This document shows positions 6,796 to 13,765 of a DNA stretch of 38,493 nt, one piece after another. Under the pieces are notes generated by a model, which was not told the origin of the DNA, made no database searches, and was given only the letters and a program-made list of their open reading frames with translations. The DNA comes from Clostridia bacterium. GTDB taxonomy: Bacteria; Bacillota; Clostridia; Christensenellales; Aristaeellaceae. The stretch spans positions 1 through 38,493 of the forward strand of contig JAUMVT010000017.1 of assembly GCA_030529995.1 (NCBI GenBank), given 5' to 3'. Position numbers and translations under genes: made by a program. Numbering within the stretch: position 1 is the first letter of the stretch; the number at the start of each line of letters is the position of its first letter.

Positions 6796-7713
6796 TCAGA
6801 AGATACCAGGTTCCAGATTGATCCACAAAGCGGGGCGAACACAACCAAGGCCGATGCTGACAATGCCGTCGTCGAGGGAGCCGCCGGTGCTCACGCTCGC
6901 CGCATAGTACTGATAGTAGCCGGGCGAGCGGAGCCACCACCACCCAGCACTGTCACCATCTACCGTCTTGGTGCTACTGCTTGTATAGGCACCTTGCTTT
7001 TCCGCATAGGCTGTAGGCTTCACTCTTGCCTCGGTATTGTTGCTGTCACTATACGTTACACCAAAGTACTTGTTTGCCTCTGCATAGCTCAGCAGGAAGA
7101 CCTGATCCTGTGTGTTGTTGCCGCCGTTTGTGCTATATCCACTATAACCCTGACTGCTGCTGTTGTCCACCGTGGTGGTCAGAATGGCTTTCTGCTCTTC
7201 TGCGGTAAAGGCCTTGTTCATGAAGGTACTATTCAGCCAAGTACGCAGGGTGCAGGTTTCCCAAGTGACATCTGTGTAGATCGTATTGTAGGGTTGGACA
7301 TCTAATCCATAACGGCTGATGAGTAATGCCTTGTTGTCCTCTTTTTGAAGAACTAGCCATTCGATAGCGGTGTTGTCAGTTCCTTCCGCCATTTGCGGAT
7401 AATGACCGAAAGTGACACGCTCATCCAGCTTGGCTGCCACTGCCGTTACCTCGAGGTTGTTATCAATTTTACCTGTATTCACTGTGAATTGCTGACGTAT
7501 TGCTTCCGCCAGGTTCTTATCCGGCATGGCGCAAACAATGAGATAAGCAGGCAGGCTCAGCCAGAAACACATGTGGAACCACTTGCGTTTTTCGTATCCC
7601 TTATCTTGCGCAATGTCGCTGGCATTAGAGGCCAACAATCCGTTAATGATAAGCAAGACAATCAAAGCCACGATGTACCCAAACACCTCTGCACCGCTGT
7701 TATACCTGTACAT
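6796..7713 (-). CDS. Membrane-anchored DUF6273-type protein
   Basis: This 305-residue protein has two N-terminal hydrophobic helices (about 9-28 and 46-65), then an extracytoplasmic-type domain (about 97-301). The C-terminal half has the DUF6273 pattern: 'ITFGHYPQ'-like entry, 'IEWLVL', 'LLISRYGLD', 'WETCTLRTWLN', 'FLLSYAEANKYF', 'WWWLRSPG' and 'GVRPALWINL'-like end. This fold is related to the sulfatase-modifying/C-type-lectin-like superfamily. No catalytic function is established. The ATG at 7711-7713 follows GGTGGAGG. I find no convincing promoter in the 53 bases between its start and the first inverted site at 7767-7796. A good promoter lies just beyond, but faces away in this orientation, suggesting the gene is switched OFF here. 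Confidence 0.8.
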   Translation of the reverse strand: MYRYNSGAEVFGYIVALIVLLIINGLLASNASDIAQDKGYEKRKWFHMCFWLSLPAYLIVCAMPDKNLAEAIRQQFTVNTGKIDNNLEVTAVAAKLDERVTFGHYPQMAEGTDNTAIEWLVLQKEDNKALLISRYGLDVQPYNTIYTDVTWETCTLRTWLNSTFMNKAFTAEEQKAILTTTVDNSSSQGYSGYSTNGGNNTQDQVFLLSYAEANKYFGVTYSDSNNTEARVKPTAYAEKQGAYTSSSTKTVDGDSAGWWWLRSPGYYQYYAASVSTGGSLDDGIVSIGLGCVRPALWINLEPGIF

Positions 7714-7766
7714 CTCCGAAAACCTCCACCCATTTTATTTTCGCATTCGAAACCGGTACAAACGAA

Positions 7767-7796
7767 CTGTTTACAAAAGTACACCTTTGTAAACAG
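7767..7796 (+). repeat. Candidate serine-recombinase crossover site 1
   Basis: A 30-bp site has perfect 11-bp inverted arms (CTGTTTACAAA / TTTGTAAACAG) around an 8-bp core AGTACACC. The central dinucleotide is AC, which is asymmetric and would give direction to strand exchange. It matches site 2 in the opposite orientation at 26 of 30 positions. Confidence 0.65.
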
Positions 7797-7814
7797 CGAC
7801 ATTCAAAACTGCAC

Positions 7815-7851
7815 TCAGGAAAATTACACCACAAACGGTTGATTTTCCTGA
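7815..7851 (+). other. Inverted repeat inside the invertible segment
   Basis: A perfect 10-bp inverted repeat (TCAGGAAAAT 7815-7824, ATTTTCCTGA 7842-7851) with a 17-base loop covers the -35 of the segment's promoter and is followed by CTATTTTTG. It may be a regulator site at the promoter, or a weak terminator for transcripts entering from the left. Confidence 0.45.
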
Positions 7852-7867
7852 CTATTTTTGATACAAT
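7839..7867 (+). promoter_or_regulatory. Promoter within the invertible segment
   Basis: -35 TTGATT (7839-7844), 17-bp spacer, -10 TACAAT (7862-7867). The hexamers and spacing are identical to those of the hydrolase promoter at 3331-3359. In this orientation it drives nothing useful on the plus strand. Confidence 0.6.
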
Positions 7868-7914
7868 TAAGTCACTGATTAGTGATTTCGTGCTAATTGG
7901 GCGTGTGTCGATGA

Positions 7915-7944
7915 CTGTTTACAAACCTGTACTTTTGTAATCAC
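7915..7944 (-). repeat. Candidate serine-recombinase crossover site 2
   Basis: Read on the minus strand, this 30-bp site matches site 1 at 26 of 30 positions, with core AGTACAGG and the same central AC. Its inner arm is the full CTGTTTACAAA; the outer arm is degenerate. The site overlaps the last codons of the recombinase gene, so the arm is also coding sequence. Confidence 0.6.
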
Positions 7945-8518
7945 CTGCCCATTTCAGAAACGTTCCGCATGATACGCCAAGATGAGCCGCCGCCTTGCGT
8001 GCGGATAGGTTGCCCATATGCCATTCCTCCAGCATCGCCTGAAATTCCGGCGGTTTTGCTTTTGGCTTTCTGCCAAAGTGTACACCTCGTGCTTTGGCTG
8101 CGGCAATGCCTTCTGCCTGACGCTGGCGAATAAACTCCCGCTCCGTCTGCGCCACGTAGCTCAGAAGTTGCAGAACAATATCCGCGATCAGCTCGTTGGT
8201 CAGGTCGTTAGCCTTCCTTGTATCCAACAAGGGCATATCCAGCACCACAATAAACACATGCTTTTCCTTGGTCATGATGCGCCACTGCTCTAGAATCTCC
8301 CCGTAGTTTCTGCCTAGGCGATCGATGCTTTTCACCACCAGCAGGTCGCCGCTTTTTAGTCTGCGCATCAACTGCCGGTACTGTTCTCGCTCGAAATCTT
8401 TGCCAGACTGCTTATCCACGTAGATGTTCTCCCGCAGAAGTCCAAACTGCGTCAGCGCAATGATTTGCCGCTGTTCGTTCTGTTCCTTGGAGGATACCCT
8501 TGCGTAACCGTATTCCAT
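7919..8518 (-). CDS. Small serine recombinase (Hin/Gin-type DNA invertase family)
   Basis: This is a 199-residue site-specific recombinase. The resolvase/invertase catalytic domain begins with YARVSS (probable nucleophile Ser9, aligned to Hin Ser10) and contains the conserved 'SGKDFEREQYRQLMRRLKSGDLLVVKSIDRLGRN' block ending at residue 71 with the catalytic arginines. A linker helix follows, then a C-terminal helix-turn-helix (about 158-195, 'LSARKAAAHLGVSCGTFLKW'). Length is typical of Hin-type enzymes. The ATG at 8518 has GGGAGG 7 bases upstream. Its last codons lie inside crossover site 2. Flanking inverted sites make it likely that it flips the 7797-7914 promoter segment; a resolvase role is the main alternative. 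Confidence 0.9.
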   Translation of the reverse strand: MEYGYARVSSKEQNEQRQIIALTQFGLLRENIYVDKQSGKDFEREQYRQLMRRLKSGDLLVVKSIDRLGRNYGEILEQWRIMTKEKHVFIVVLDMPLLDTRKANDLTNELIADIVLQLLSYVAQTEREFIRQRQAEGIAAAKARGVHFGRKPKAKPPEFQAMLEEWHMGNLSARKAAAHLGVSCGTFLKWAGDYKSTGL

Positions 8519-8530
8519 ATGCTTGCCTCC

Positions 8531-8551
8531 CAGTGAAAATTGGATTCACTG
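8531..8551 (-). promoter_or_regulatory. Inverted repeat abutting the recombinase ribosome site
   Basis: A perfect 7-bp inverted repeat (CAGTGAA / TTCACTG) with a 7-base loop ends directly at the GGGAGG of the recombinase on the minus strand. It could be an operator, or a hairpin limiting recombinase translation. Confidence 0.4.
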
Positions 8552-8627
8552 TAAGGTAAGCGTTTTTCATGCATTGTTCACTTTCATACCATTTCTTCTT
8601 CAAAAGGAGTCGCTAATATACAAACCG

Positions 8628-8650
8628 TCAAGTGAAACAAAAGCACTTGA
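8628..8650. promoter_or_regulatory. Inverted repeat upstream of the secreted beta-helix gene
   Basis: TCAAGTG (8628-8634) and CACTTGA (8644-8650) form a 7-bp dyad with a 9-base spacer, 40 bases before the start of the secreted protein. It is a candidate regulator site. I could not place a convincing promoter nearby. Confidence 0.3.
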
Positions 8651-8690
8651 CCATGAAAAGCCAGTTATCGATAAGGAGGTTTTATTCCAT

Positions 8691-10517
8691 ATGAAGCGTA
8701 TGTTGGCAATCGCCCTGGCACTGTCACTAAGTTGCCTGAGCGGCGCAGTAGCAGAAGAAAGCACTGCATCTTCTGCCCCGACCGAAACCGTTAGCGAGAG
8801 CACGGCAAGCGGCCTGCAAGAGCTGGTCGAAAAGGGCATCATCAGTCAGGAAACGCTGAATGCCATCAATGCCTATCTTGCATCGAACCAGCCTGAAATG
8901 CCCAGCGACACAACCGAAGGTCAGCCTTCCGGCAATCCCCCAGCCAAGCCTGAGGACGACCAGTCCGGCAGCAGCACCGGCCAGTCCTCCGACAATCCTC
9001 CAGCCAAGCCTGATGGTGATCAGTCCGGCAACAACGGCCAGCCTTCCGGCAATCCTCCGGCCAAGCCTGACGGCGACCAGTCCGACACCAATGGCGGTGC
9101 ACCGGAAATGCCTTCAGGCGGTCAGCAAATGGGGATGATGCTTTCTCAGACTCAGTTGGAAGAACTGCTGAACAACGGTATCATCACCCAGGATGAGTAT
9201 GAGGCAATTTCCGATTGGCTGAATGAATCCGCTCAGAACATGGCTGCACCCGGCGGCAATCCGCCCAGTGGCGGCGGCTTTGGCGGCATGGGTGCTTCCG
9301 GCAATGTAACGTATACGGCAGCAACCTCCATTTCCACCGCCACGGAAACCACCGGCGAAACGTATACCTCCACCACGGCGGATGAAAGTGCCCTGATTGT
9401 GGACACGACCGATGCCGTTACCGTTGATCAGGCGACCGTCACAAAAACGGGCGATTCGGACGGCGGCGACAATTGCAATTTCTATGGTCTGAATGCTGCC
9501 GTGCTGGCGAAGGACGGTGCACAGCTGACCATCACCAACAGCACCATTTCCTCCAGTGCTAACGGCGCCAACGGCGTATTCTCCTACGGCGGCAACGGCG
9601 GCACTAACGGTGCTGACGGCGACGGCACCACCGTTACCATTGCAGACACTACGATTACCACCACCGGTGACGGCTCCGGCGGCATCATGACCGCAGGCGG
9701 CGGCGTAACCTATGCCAACAACCTGACCATTGAAACCAGCGGACGTTCTTCCGCAGCCATTCGTACGGACCGCGGCGGCGGAACGGTGGTGGTGGAAGAC
9801 GGCAGCTATACCACCAACGGACTGGGTTCTCCTGCCATTTACTCTACCGCCAGCATCACCGTATCCGATGCTACACTCACTTCCAACCTATCCGAAGGCG
9901 TGTGCATTGAAGGCAAGAACAGCATTACCCTGACGGATTGCGACCTGACGGCCACCAACACCCAATGCAACGGCAACGCAACCTTCCTGGATACCATCAT
10001 GATCTACCAGTCCATGTCCGGTGATGCTGACTCAGGTACTTCTTCCTTCACCATGACCGGCGGAAGCCTGACAAGCAATAGCGGCCACGTATTCCATGTG
10101 ACCAATACCCATGCAGTGATCACGCTGAACGGCGTTGCCATCACTAACAATGATGCAGACAACGTGCTCCTGTCCGTGTGTGATGACGGCTGGAACGGTG
10201 CCAGCAATCAGGCTGAAGTGAATGCCGCAAATCAGGTGCTTGAAGGCACCGTGCTGGTCGGCAGTGAGTCCATCCTGAACCTGGCATTGACCGATGGCTC
10301 TTCCTTCACGGGCTGCGTGTCCGGCGAGATTGCCAACAGCCGCGGCGAGACGGTGTCCACTGAAGTCGGCGAAGTCAATGTGACCCTGGACAGCACCAGC
10401 ACTTGGACGCTGACGGCCGACAGCTACATTACCTCCTTTGACGGTGATGCATCTCAGGTTATCGCAAACGGTTATACCCTTTATGTAAACGGAACTGCCT
10501 TGGAAGGCACGAACTAA
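8691..10517 (+). CDS. Secreted right-handed beta-helix protein with proline-rich repeats
   Basis: This 608-residue protein starts at the ATG at 8691, about 10 bases after AAGGAGGT. A signal peptide ends near 'SGAVA-EE' (residue ~21). Two similar short helical motifs ('LQELVEKGIISQETLNAINAYL' at ~42-63, 'LEELLNNGIITQDEYEAISDWL') bracket three imperfect 19-20-residue repeats of GQPSGNPPAKPDGDQS type (residues 77-134) and a Gly-rich linker. From ~205 on, repeated TVTI/TLT strands with Asn, Gly and Thr turns indicate a parallel beta-helix, as in many uncharacterised gut-Clostridia surface proteins. There is no LPxTG, TM anchor or SLH domain, so it is probably released or held non-covalently. A polysaccharide- or surface-binding role is a guess. 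It is divergent from the recombinase and ends in a strong terminator. Confidence 0.8.
   Translation: MKRMLAIALALSLSCLSGAVAEESTASSAPTETVSESTASGLQELVEKGIISQETLNAINAYLASNQPEMPSDTTEGQPSGNPPAKPEDDQSGSSTGQSSDNPPAKPDGDQSGNNGQPSGNPPAKPDGDQSDTNGGAPEMPSGGQQMGMMLSQTQLEELLNNGIITQDEYEAISDWLNESAQNMAAPGGNPPSGGGFGGMGASGNVTYTAATSISTATETTGETYTSTTADESALIVDTTDAVTVDQATVTKTGDSDGGDNCNFYGLNAAVLAKDGAQLTITNSTISSSANGANGVFSYGGNGGTNGADGDGTTVTIADTTITTTGDGSGGIMTAGGGVTYANNLTIETSGRSSAAIRTDRGGGTVVVEDGSYTTNGLGSPAIYSTASITVSDATLTSNLSEGVCIEGKNSITLTDCDLTATNTQCNGNATFLDTIMIYQSMSGDADSGTSSFTMTGGSLTSNSGHVFHVTNTHAVITLNGVAITNNDADNVLLSVCDDGWNGASNQAEVNAANQVLEGTVLVGSESILNLALTDGSSFTGCVSGEIANSRGETVSTEVGEVNVTLDSTSTWTLTADSYITSFDGDASQVIANGYTLYVNGTALEGTN
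8919..9092 (+). repeat. In-frame tandem repeats in the secreted protein
   Basis: Three imperfect copies of 60, 57 and 57 bases (from 8919, 8979 and 9036) encode the GQPSGNPPAKPDGDQ-type spacer. All units are multiples of three, so copy number could vary without breaking the frame. Confidence 0.75.
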
Positions 10518-10532
10518 TTTATACAAACAAGC

Positions 10533-10580
10533 AAGGCCGGGAACAAACTCCGATATACGGGGTCGTTCCCGGCCTTTTCC
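10533..10580 (+). terminator. Terminator of the secreted beta-helix gene
   Basis: A perfect 12-bp stem (AAGGCCGGGAAC 10533-10544, GTTCCCGGCCTT 10565-10576) with a 20-base loop, then TTCCTT. It also separates the convergent PIG-L gene. Confidence 0.85.
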
Positions 10581-10594
10581 TTATGGTGAAATCT

Positions 10595-11365
10595 TCAATT
10601 TCCGCCCTCGGGGAAACAATGCATATGGGTTTGTCCAAGCACCCGGAAAGCTTCGGCACTGCCCCGAAAGCTCCTGATGCCGTAATAGATCGATCGAAGC
10701 TTCAGGTAAAGTGCAATCGACTTACCCTCGGCACCGTTCGGAGGAAATTGACTTTGATGGCAGTCAAAAATGGATGCCAACTGTTTGTCTCTGTAACCTT
10801 TCGTACCAACGAAACAATTGCCTTTTGCCGTGAAGTAATAGGCCAATGCCTTCACATCCGCATGTTGAGCACCATAGTGCTCCATCAAATGCGCATAAGG
10901 GGCAAGGCAAGCGATTTTTCGTGCGGCCATGCCAACGTTTAAGTGATCCTGATGGCACTCGCTGGTAACGCAGGGATCAGGCGCAAAAATGACATCAGAA
11001 CGAAAATCTCCTACTGCCTCGGCAATGCCACGGATCAATGCATCCGTTTCATAAAAGCCGCCGTCGCTTAAGCCCAGAAAGCGCACATCTTCTACGCCAA
11101 GCATCTTTGCGCTTTCAAGGGACTCGCGTTTTCTGCACTCCGCCAATGCATCGCCGCGCAGCTCCGTGAAGCCGTCGCCGTACCGTCCATCCGTGCAGAT
11201 GAGGAAACAGACGGACTTCCCCTCTGCCGCAAGTCTGGCAGCCGTAGCACCGGCACCAATTTCAATATCATCCGGATGGGGACCGATGAAGAGGAATCGG
11301 TCATATTTCGTAATATCCGGCACGGGCACGGCAAATTTCATCAACAAAAAGCGAAGCATGTTCAT
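10595..11365 (-). CDS. PIG-L family N-deacetylase
   Basis: This 256-residue enzyme belongs to the LmbE/PIG-L family of zinc-dependent deacetylases that act on N-acetylglucosaminyl groups. The metal/catalytic motif HPDD is at 30-33 and the second motif HQDH at 138-141. No signal peptide is seen, so it is probably cytosolic and acts on a lipid- or nucleotide-linked sugar. It is the last gene of a polysaccharide cluster (flippase, DUF2304, two glycosyltransferases), which suggests it edits that glycan. The ATG at 11365 lacks a good ribosome site. A six-codon ORF (11375-11395) with GAAAGGA ahead of it ends nine bases upstream and could deliver ribosomes by coupling. ATG 11359 is an alternative start. 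Confidence 0.88.
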   Translation of the reverse strand: MNMLRFLLMKFAVPVPDITKYDRFLFIGPHPDDIEIGAGATAARLAAEGKSVCFLICTDGRYGDGFTELRGDALAECRKRESLESAKMLGVEDVRFLGLSDGGFYETDALIRGIAEAVGDFRSDVIFAPDPCVTSECHQDHLNVGMAARKIACLAPYAHLMEHYGAQHADVKALAYYFTAKGNCFVGTKGYRDKQLASIFDCHQSQFPPNGAEGKSIALYLKLRSIYYGIRSFRGSAEAFRVLGQTHMHCFPEGGN

Positions 11366-11374
11366 GGCAGTGAC

Positions 11375-11395
11375 TCAGATGCGGATCATGGGCAT
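11375..11395 (-). CDS. Possible six-codon upstream ORF of the PIG-L gene
   Basis: ATG at 11395 preceded by GAAAGGA encodes six residues (MPMIRI) and stops nine bases before the PIG-L start, which has no ribosome site of its own. It may serve translational coupling. It is short enough to be chance. Confidence 0.25.
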   Translation of the reverse strand: MPMIRI

Positions 11396-11447
11396 CTGAT
11401 GATCCTTTCTCAGGCTTTCCTGTAAGCTTTTCTGTATTGCCTAACGT

Positions 11448-12710
11448 TTATACGGCGGTGCTGTCGCCCTTGCGCACCATTTTTCCGGTAAGCACAAAGG
11501 TGGTAATGCCCATGGCCAAGGCATCAAGCCCGGCTGCAATGATCATGGCAAGGCTTACACCGATCATGCCACAGCGAGGGATGAGGAGCATGGACGCAAT
11601 CGCCACCACAACAACGGCTGCGCCATGCATCACGGACATAATCTTAAGCCGCCGCATAATGGTCAGCGGCACCTCAAAGAAGTACAGCAGGGCAAGGCTC
11701 AGGGTAGACAGCAAAACGATGGTCAGCTGCCAAGTATAGGGTGCGATGCTTTCGCCATAAATCAGCTGCAAACCCCAATCCCCCAGCACAGCACCGCCAA
11801 GGATGACGACCAGAGCCATCATCAGAATGGCAAGCAGTGTTTTGAAGACATCCTTGCGGAAGGTTCTCATATCCCCTGCCGACCATTTTTCCGACAGAGG
11901 GGCAACCAATGGGCTGTAAATGAAGCTGCTGCCAGTTTGAATAATCACCGCCGGCATAGCAATGGAGCTGTAAATGCCGAGAACGCTGCTTCCTGCATAC
12001 ATTTCCAGCAGGTAACGCGGGATAGATGCCAGCAGTACCATGAGCGCACCATTCAGCATCATGGGCCATGCTTCCTGCAGCAGGGGGAAACATTGTTTCC
12101 AGGATACATGCAATTCAATGGGCACAATGCGGAGCGTCACCGACACATCATAGCACAGAACGATGAGAAGCGCTGCCCCGGCCATCAACGCAAGGGTCAG
12201 GAAAAGATTGTGCCACAGCAGCATGGTGACGATGAATAAAACCAGTGTAGCAGCACCACGCATCAGGAAGGAGTAACAGCTGTAGTCCATCCGCCATGCC
12301 TTCTGCTGCTCCGCTGCCAGAGTGTCCACCAGCGCCTCACTCAGCTTAAAAACCATGTACATAACAATGCACAAGCGCTGCGTGGATGTATATTGGCGAT
12401 TGACAAAGACAAACCCGACACAGCCGACAAAACCCAGCAAGCAAGTGAGCAAGCGAGTAGAGAGATAACGGCCGGCCGGATATTTGCATGCTGTGTCAGA
12501 TACCTGAAAAACCCGCAATGAAAAGGTAGCAATGACATAAAACAGATTGGTGATAGAAATGGCCAGTGTCAGCATACCGCCCACTTCGTAGGAAGCCAGG
12601 CGAACAGCCAAAACGGAAATCAGCCACTGACACACCAAATAGAACATGGATCCGATGGAGTTAAAGAGCATGTTCTTCTCTAGGGATTGACGCTTAATGT
12701 TCTGTGTCAT
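11448..12710 (-). CDS. Polysaccharide flippase (MOP/Wzx-like)
   Basis: This 420-residue integral membrane protein has about 12 hydrophobic segments and the overall pattern of the MOP exporter superfamily (Wzx/RfbX-like), which flips undecaprenyl-linked oligosaccharide across the membrane. The ATG at 12710 has AAGGAG four bases upstream and overlaps the end of the DUF2304 gene by 17 bases. An in-frame ATG 51 bases earlier lies deeper in that gene and lacks a better site. It lies in the glycan operon between DUF2304 and the PIG-L deacetylase. Confidence 0.85.
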   Translation of the reverse strand: MTQNIKRQSLEKNMLFNSIGSMFYLVCQWLISVLAVRLASYEVGGMLTLAISITNLFYVIATFSLRVFQVSDTACKYPAGRYLSTRLLTCLLGFVGCVGFVFVNRQYTSTQRLCIVMYMVFKLSEALVDTLAAEQQKAWRMDYSCYSFLMRGAATLVLFIVTMLLWHNLFLTLALMAGAALLIVLCYDVSVTLRIVPIELHVSWKQCFPLLQEAWPMMLNGALMVLLASIPRYLLEMYAGSSVLGIYSSIAMPAVIIQTGSSFIYSPLVAPLSEKWSAGDMRTFRKDVFKTLLAILMMALVVILGGAVLGDWGLQLIYGESIAPYTWQLTIVLLSTLSLALLYFFEVPLTIMRRLKIMSVMHGAAVVVVAIASMLLIPRCGMIGVSLAMIIAAGLDALAMGITTFVLTGKMVRKGDSTAV

Positions 12711-13056
12711 GCTGCTCCTTGTCCTCGATTTTCTTTTCTGTAATGGCTTCATGCTGAACAAGGCGTTGCAACTTGTATTCCAGCTGAGACAGCTTAATGC
12801 TCATCAAAAACACCTTCACCAGCAGCACGAAGATAATGCATAGGAACACAAAGTTAACAGGAGAAGCGACGCCCACCAGATTCGCCGCACTGATTACCAA
12901 ATCCGGGAAAACACCCATGATCACCAGTAGTAAGGAAGACAGCAGCCAGAAAACAGCGTCCTGCAGGGTCACTTGGGCATTGCGGATCTTCTTAAGTACC
13001 CAAATAAAGGTCAGCACAGAGGCAGACAGCAGAATGACGCGAAGGGTTACAGACAT
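12694..13056 (-). CDS. DUF2304 domain membrane protein
   Basis: This 120-residue protein has three hydrophobic helices followed by a charged C-terminal coiled-coil-like tail ('LEYKLQRLVQHEAITEKKIEDKEQ'). This is the layout of DUF2304 proteins, which commonly sit beside GT2 glycosyltransferases of the DPM1/GtrB type in polysaccharide loci. The ATG at 13056 follows AAGGAGGG by 8 bases, with only four bases between it and the preceding glycosyltransferase stop. It is probably an accessory partner of that enzyme; biochemical function is not established. Confidence 0.8.
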   Translation of the reverse strand: MSVTLRVILLSASVLTFIWVLKKIRNAQVTLQDAVFWLLSSLLLVIMGVFPDLVISAANLVGVASPVNFVFLCIIFVLLVKVFLMSIKLSQLEYKLQRLVQHEAITEKKIEDKEQHDTEH

Positions 13057-13060
13057 GGAA

Positions 13061-13753
13061 TCAGCCCTCCTTCTTTCGTGCGAACTGGAAGACAAAAATG
13101 GAGCACAGCATGTTCAGCATGTAGAGAACCGAACGTGACAAGTTCAGGTAGCTGGTACCGGCAATACGCTCATGCATTTCCACCTGAACCTCCGTCACCT
13201 TTGCGCCGCCGCGAATCAGGTAAGCAATGGTGTCCGGTTCCGGCCCGTAATTCATTCCCATGGCAAATTGACGAATCATTTTGCGGCTGAACAGACGCAT
13301 ACCGCTGGTAGGATCCGTCAATTTCTTCCCGGTGGTCAATTTCATACCATGGGACAGCAGCCTGCTGCCCAGCATTCTGCTGGTCATGGGTTTCGGCTTG
13401 GTCACAAAGCGGGAACCGATGACGATATCGCAGCCCTCCTGCTCCATGGCTTTTTCCATGGCACCGATAAACGCCGCATCATGCTGGCCGTCTCCGTCAA
13501 ATTGAAGCACCGCATCATACCCCTGCTCCCAGGCGTAGCGCATGCCGGCCTGAAAAGCACCGGAAAGACCAAGGTTCACCGGAAGATCCAGCAGATTAAA
13601 ATGATTGCTGCGGCAAATTTCCGCCGTGCGATCCTTGGATCCGTCATTGACCACCACATAATCATACTGAGGATAGTAATCAATAATCTCACGGACAACA
13701 CGCTCAATGTTGGCTTCCTCATTGTAAGCCGGAATCAAAAGCATCAATTTCAT
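13061..13753 (-). CDS. GT2 family glycosyltransferase (DPM1/GtrB-like)
   Basis: This 230-residue cytosolic or membrane-associated GT-A enzyme has the early IPAYNEE motif, VNDGSKD at 35-41 and the metal-binding FDGDGQHD at 85-92. Its family members transfer a sugar from a nucleotide donor, often to a polyprenyl phosphate. It has no C-terminal multi-helix membrane domain, but the last ~25 residues are hydrophobic. AGGAG lies six bases before the ATG at 13753. It is directly followed by DUF2304, the common partner of this family. Confidence 0.88.
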   Translation of the reverse strand: MKLMLLIPAYNEEANIERVVREIIDYYPQYDYVVVNDGSKDRTAEICRSNHFNLLDLPVNLGLSGAFQAGMRYAWEQGYDAVLQFDGDGQHDAAFIGAMEKAMEQEGCDIVIGSRFVTKPKPMTSRMLGSRLLSHGMKLTTGKKLTDPTSGMRLFSRKMIRQFAMGMNYGPEPDTIAYLIRGGAKVTEVQVEMHERIAGTSYLNLSRSVLYMLNMLCSIFVFQFARKKEG

Positions 13754-13765
13754 GAGATACTCCTC

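Larger units (their letters stand above)
7797..7914. promoter_or_regulatory. Candidate invertible promoter segment
   Basis: This 118-bp AT-rich segment is bounded by two inversely oriented recombinase-type sites. It holds a plus-strand promoter (7839-7867) that currently points at the 3' end of the recombinase gene, as antisense. If inverted, it would point at the DUF6273 gene on the minus strand, with a leader of roughly 120 bases. No comparable promoter is seen in the reverse orientation. Confidence 0.55.

Noticed and set aside
7748-7796. Site 1 considered as a terminator for a plus-strand transcript
   Set aside because: There is no T run after the stem, and a near-identical copy in inverse orientation next to a recombinase explains it better.
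8919-9092. Tandem repeats considered as a CRISPR-like array
   Set aside because: The repeats are imperfect, contiguous, in frame and encode a Pro/Gly/Asp linker inside a secreted protein.
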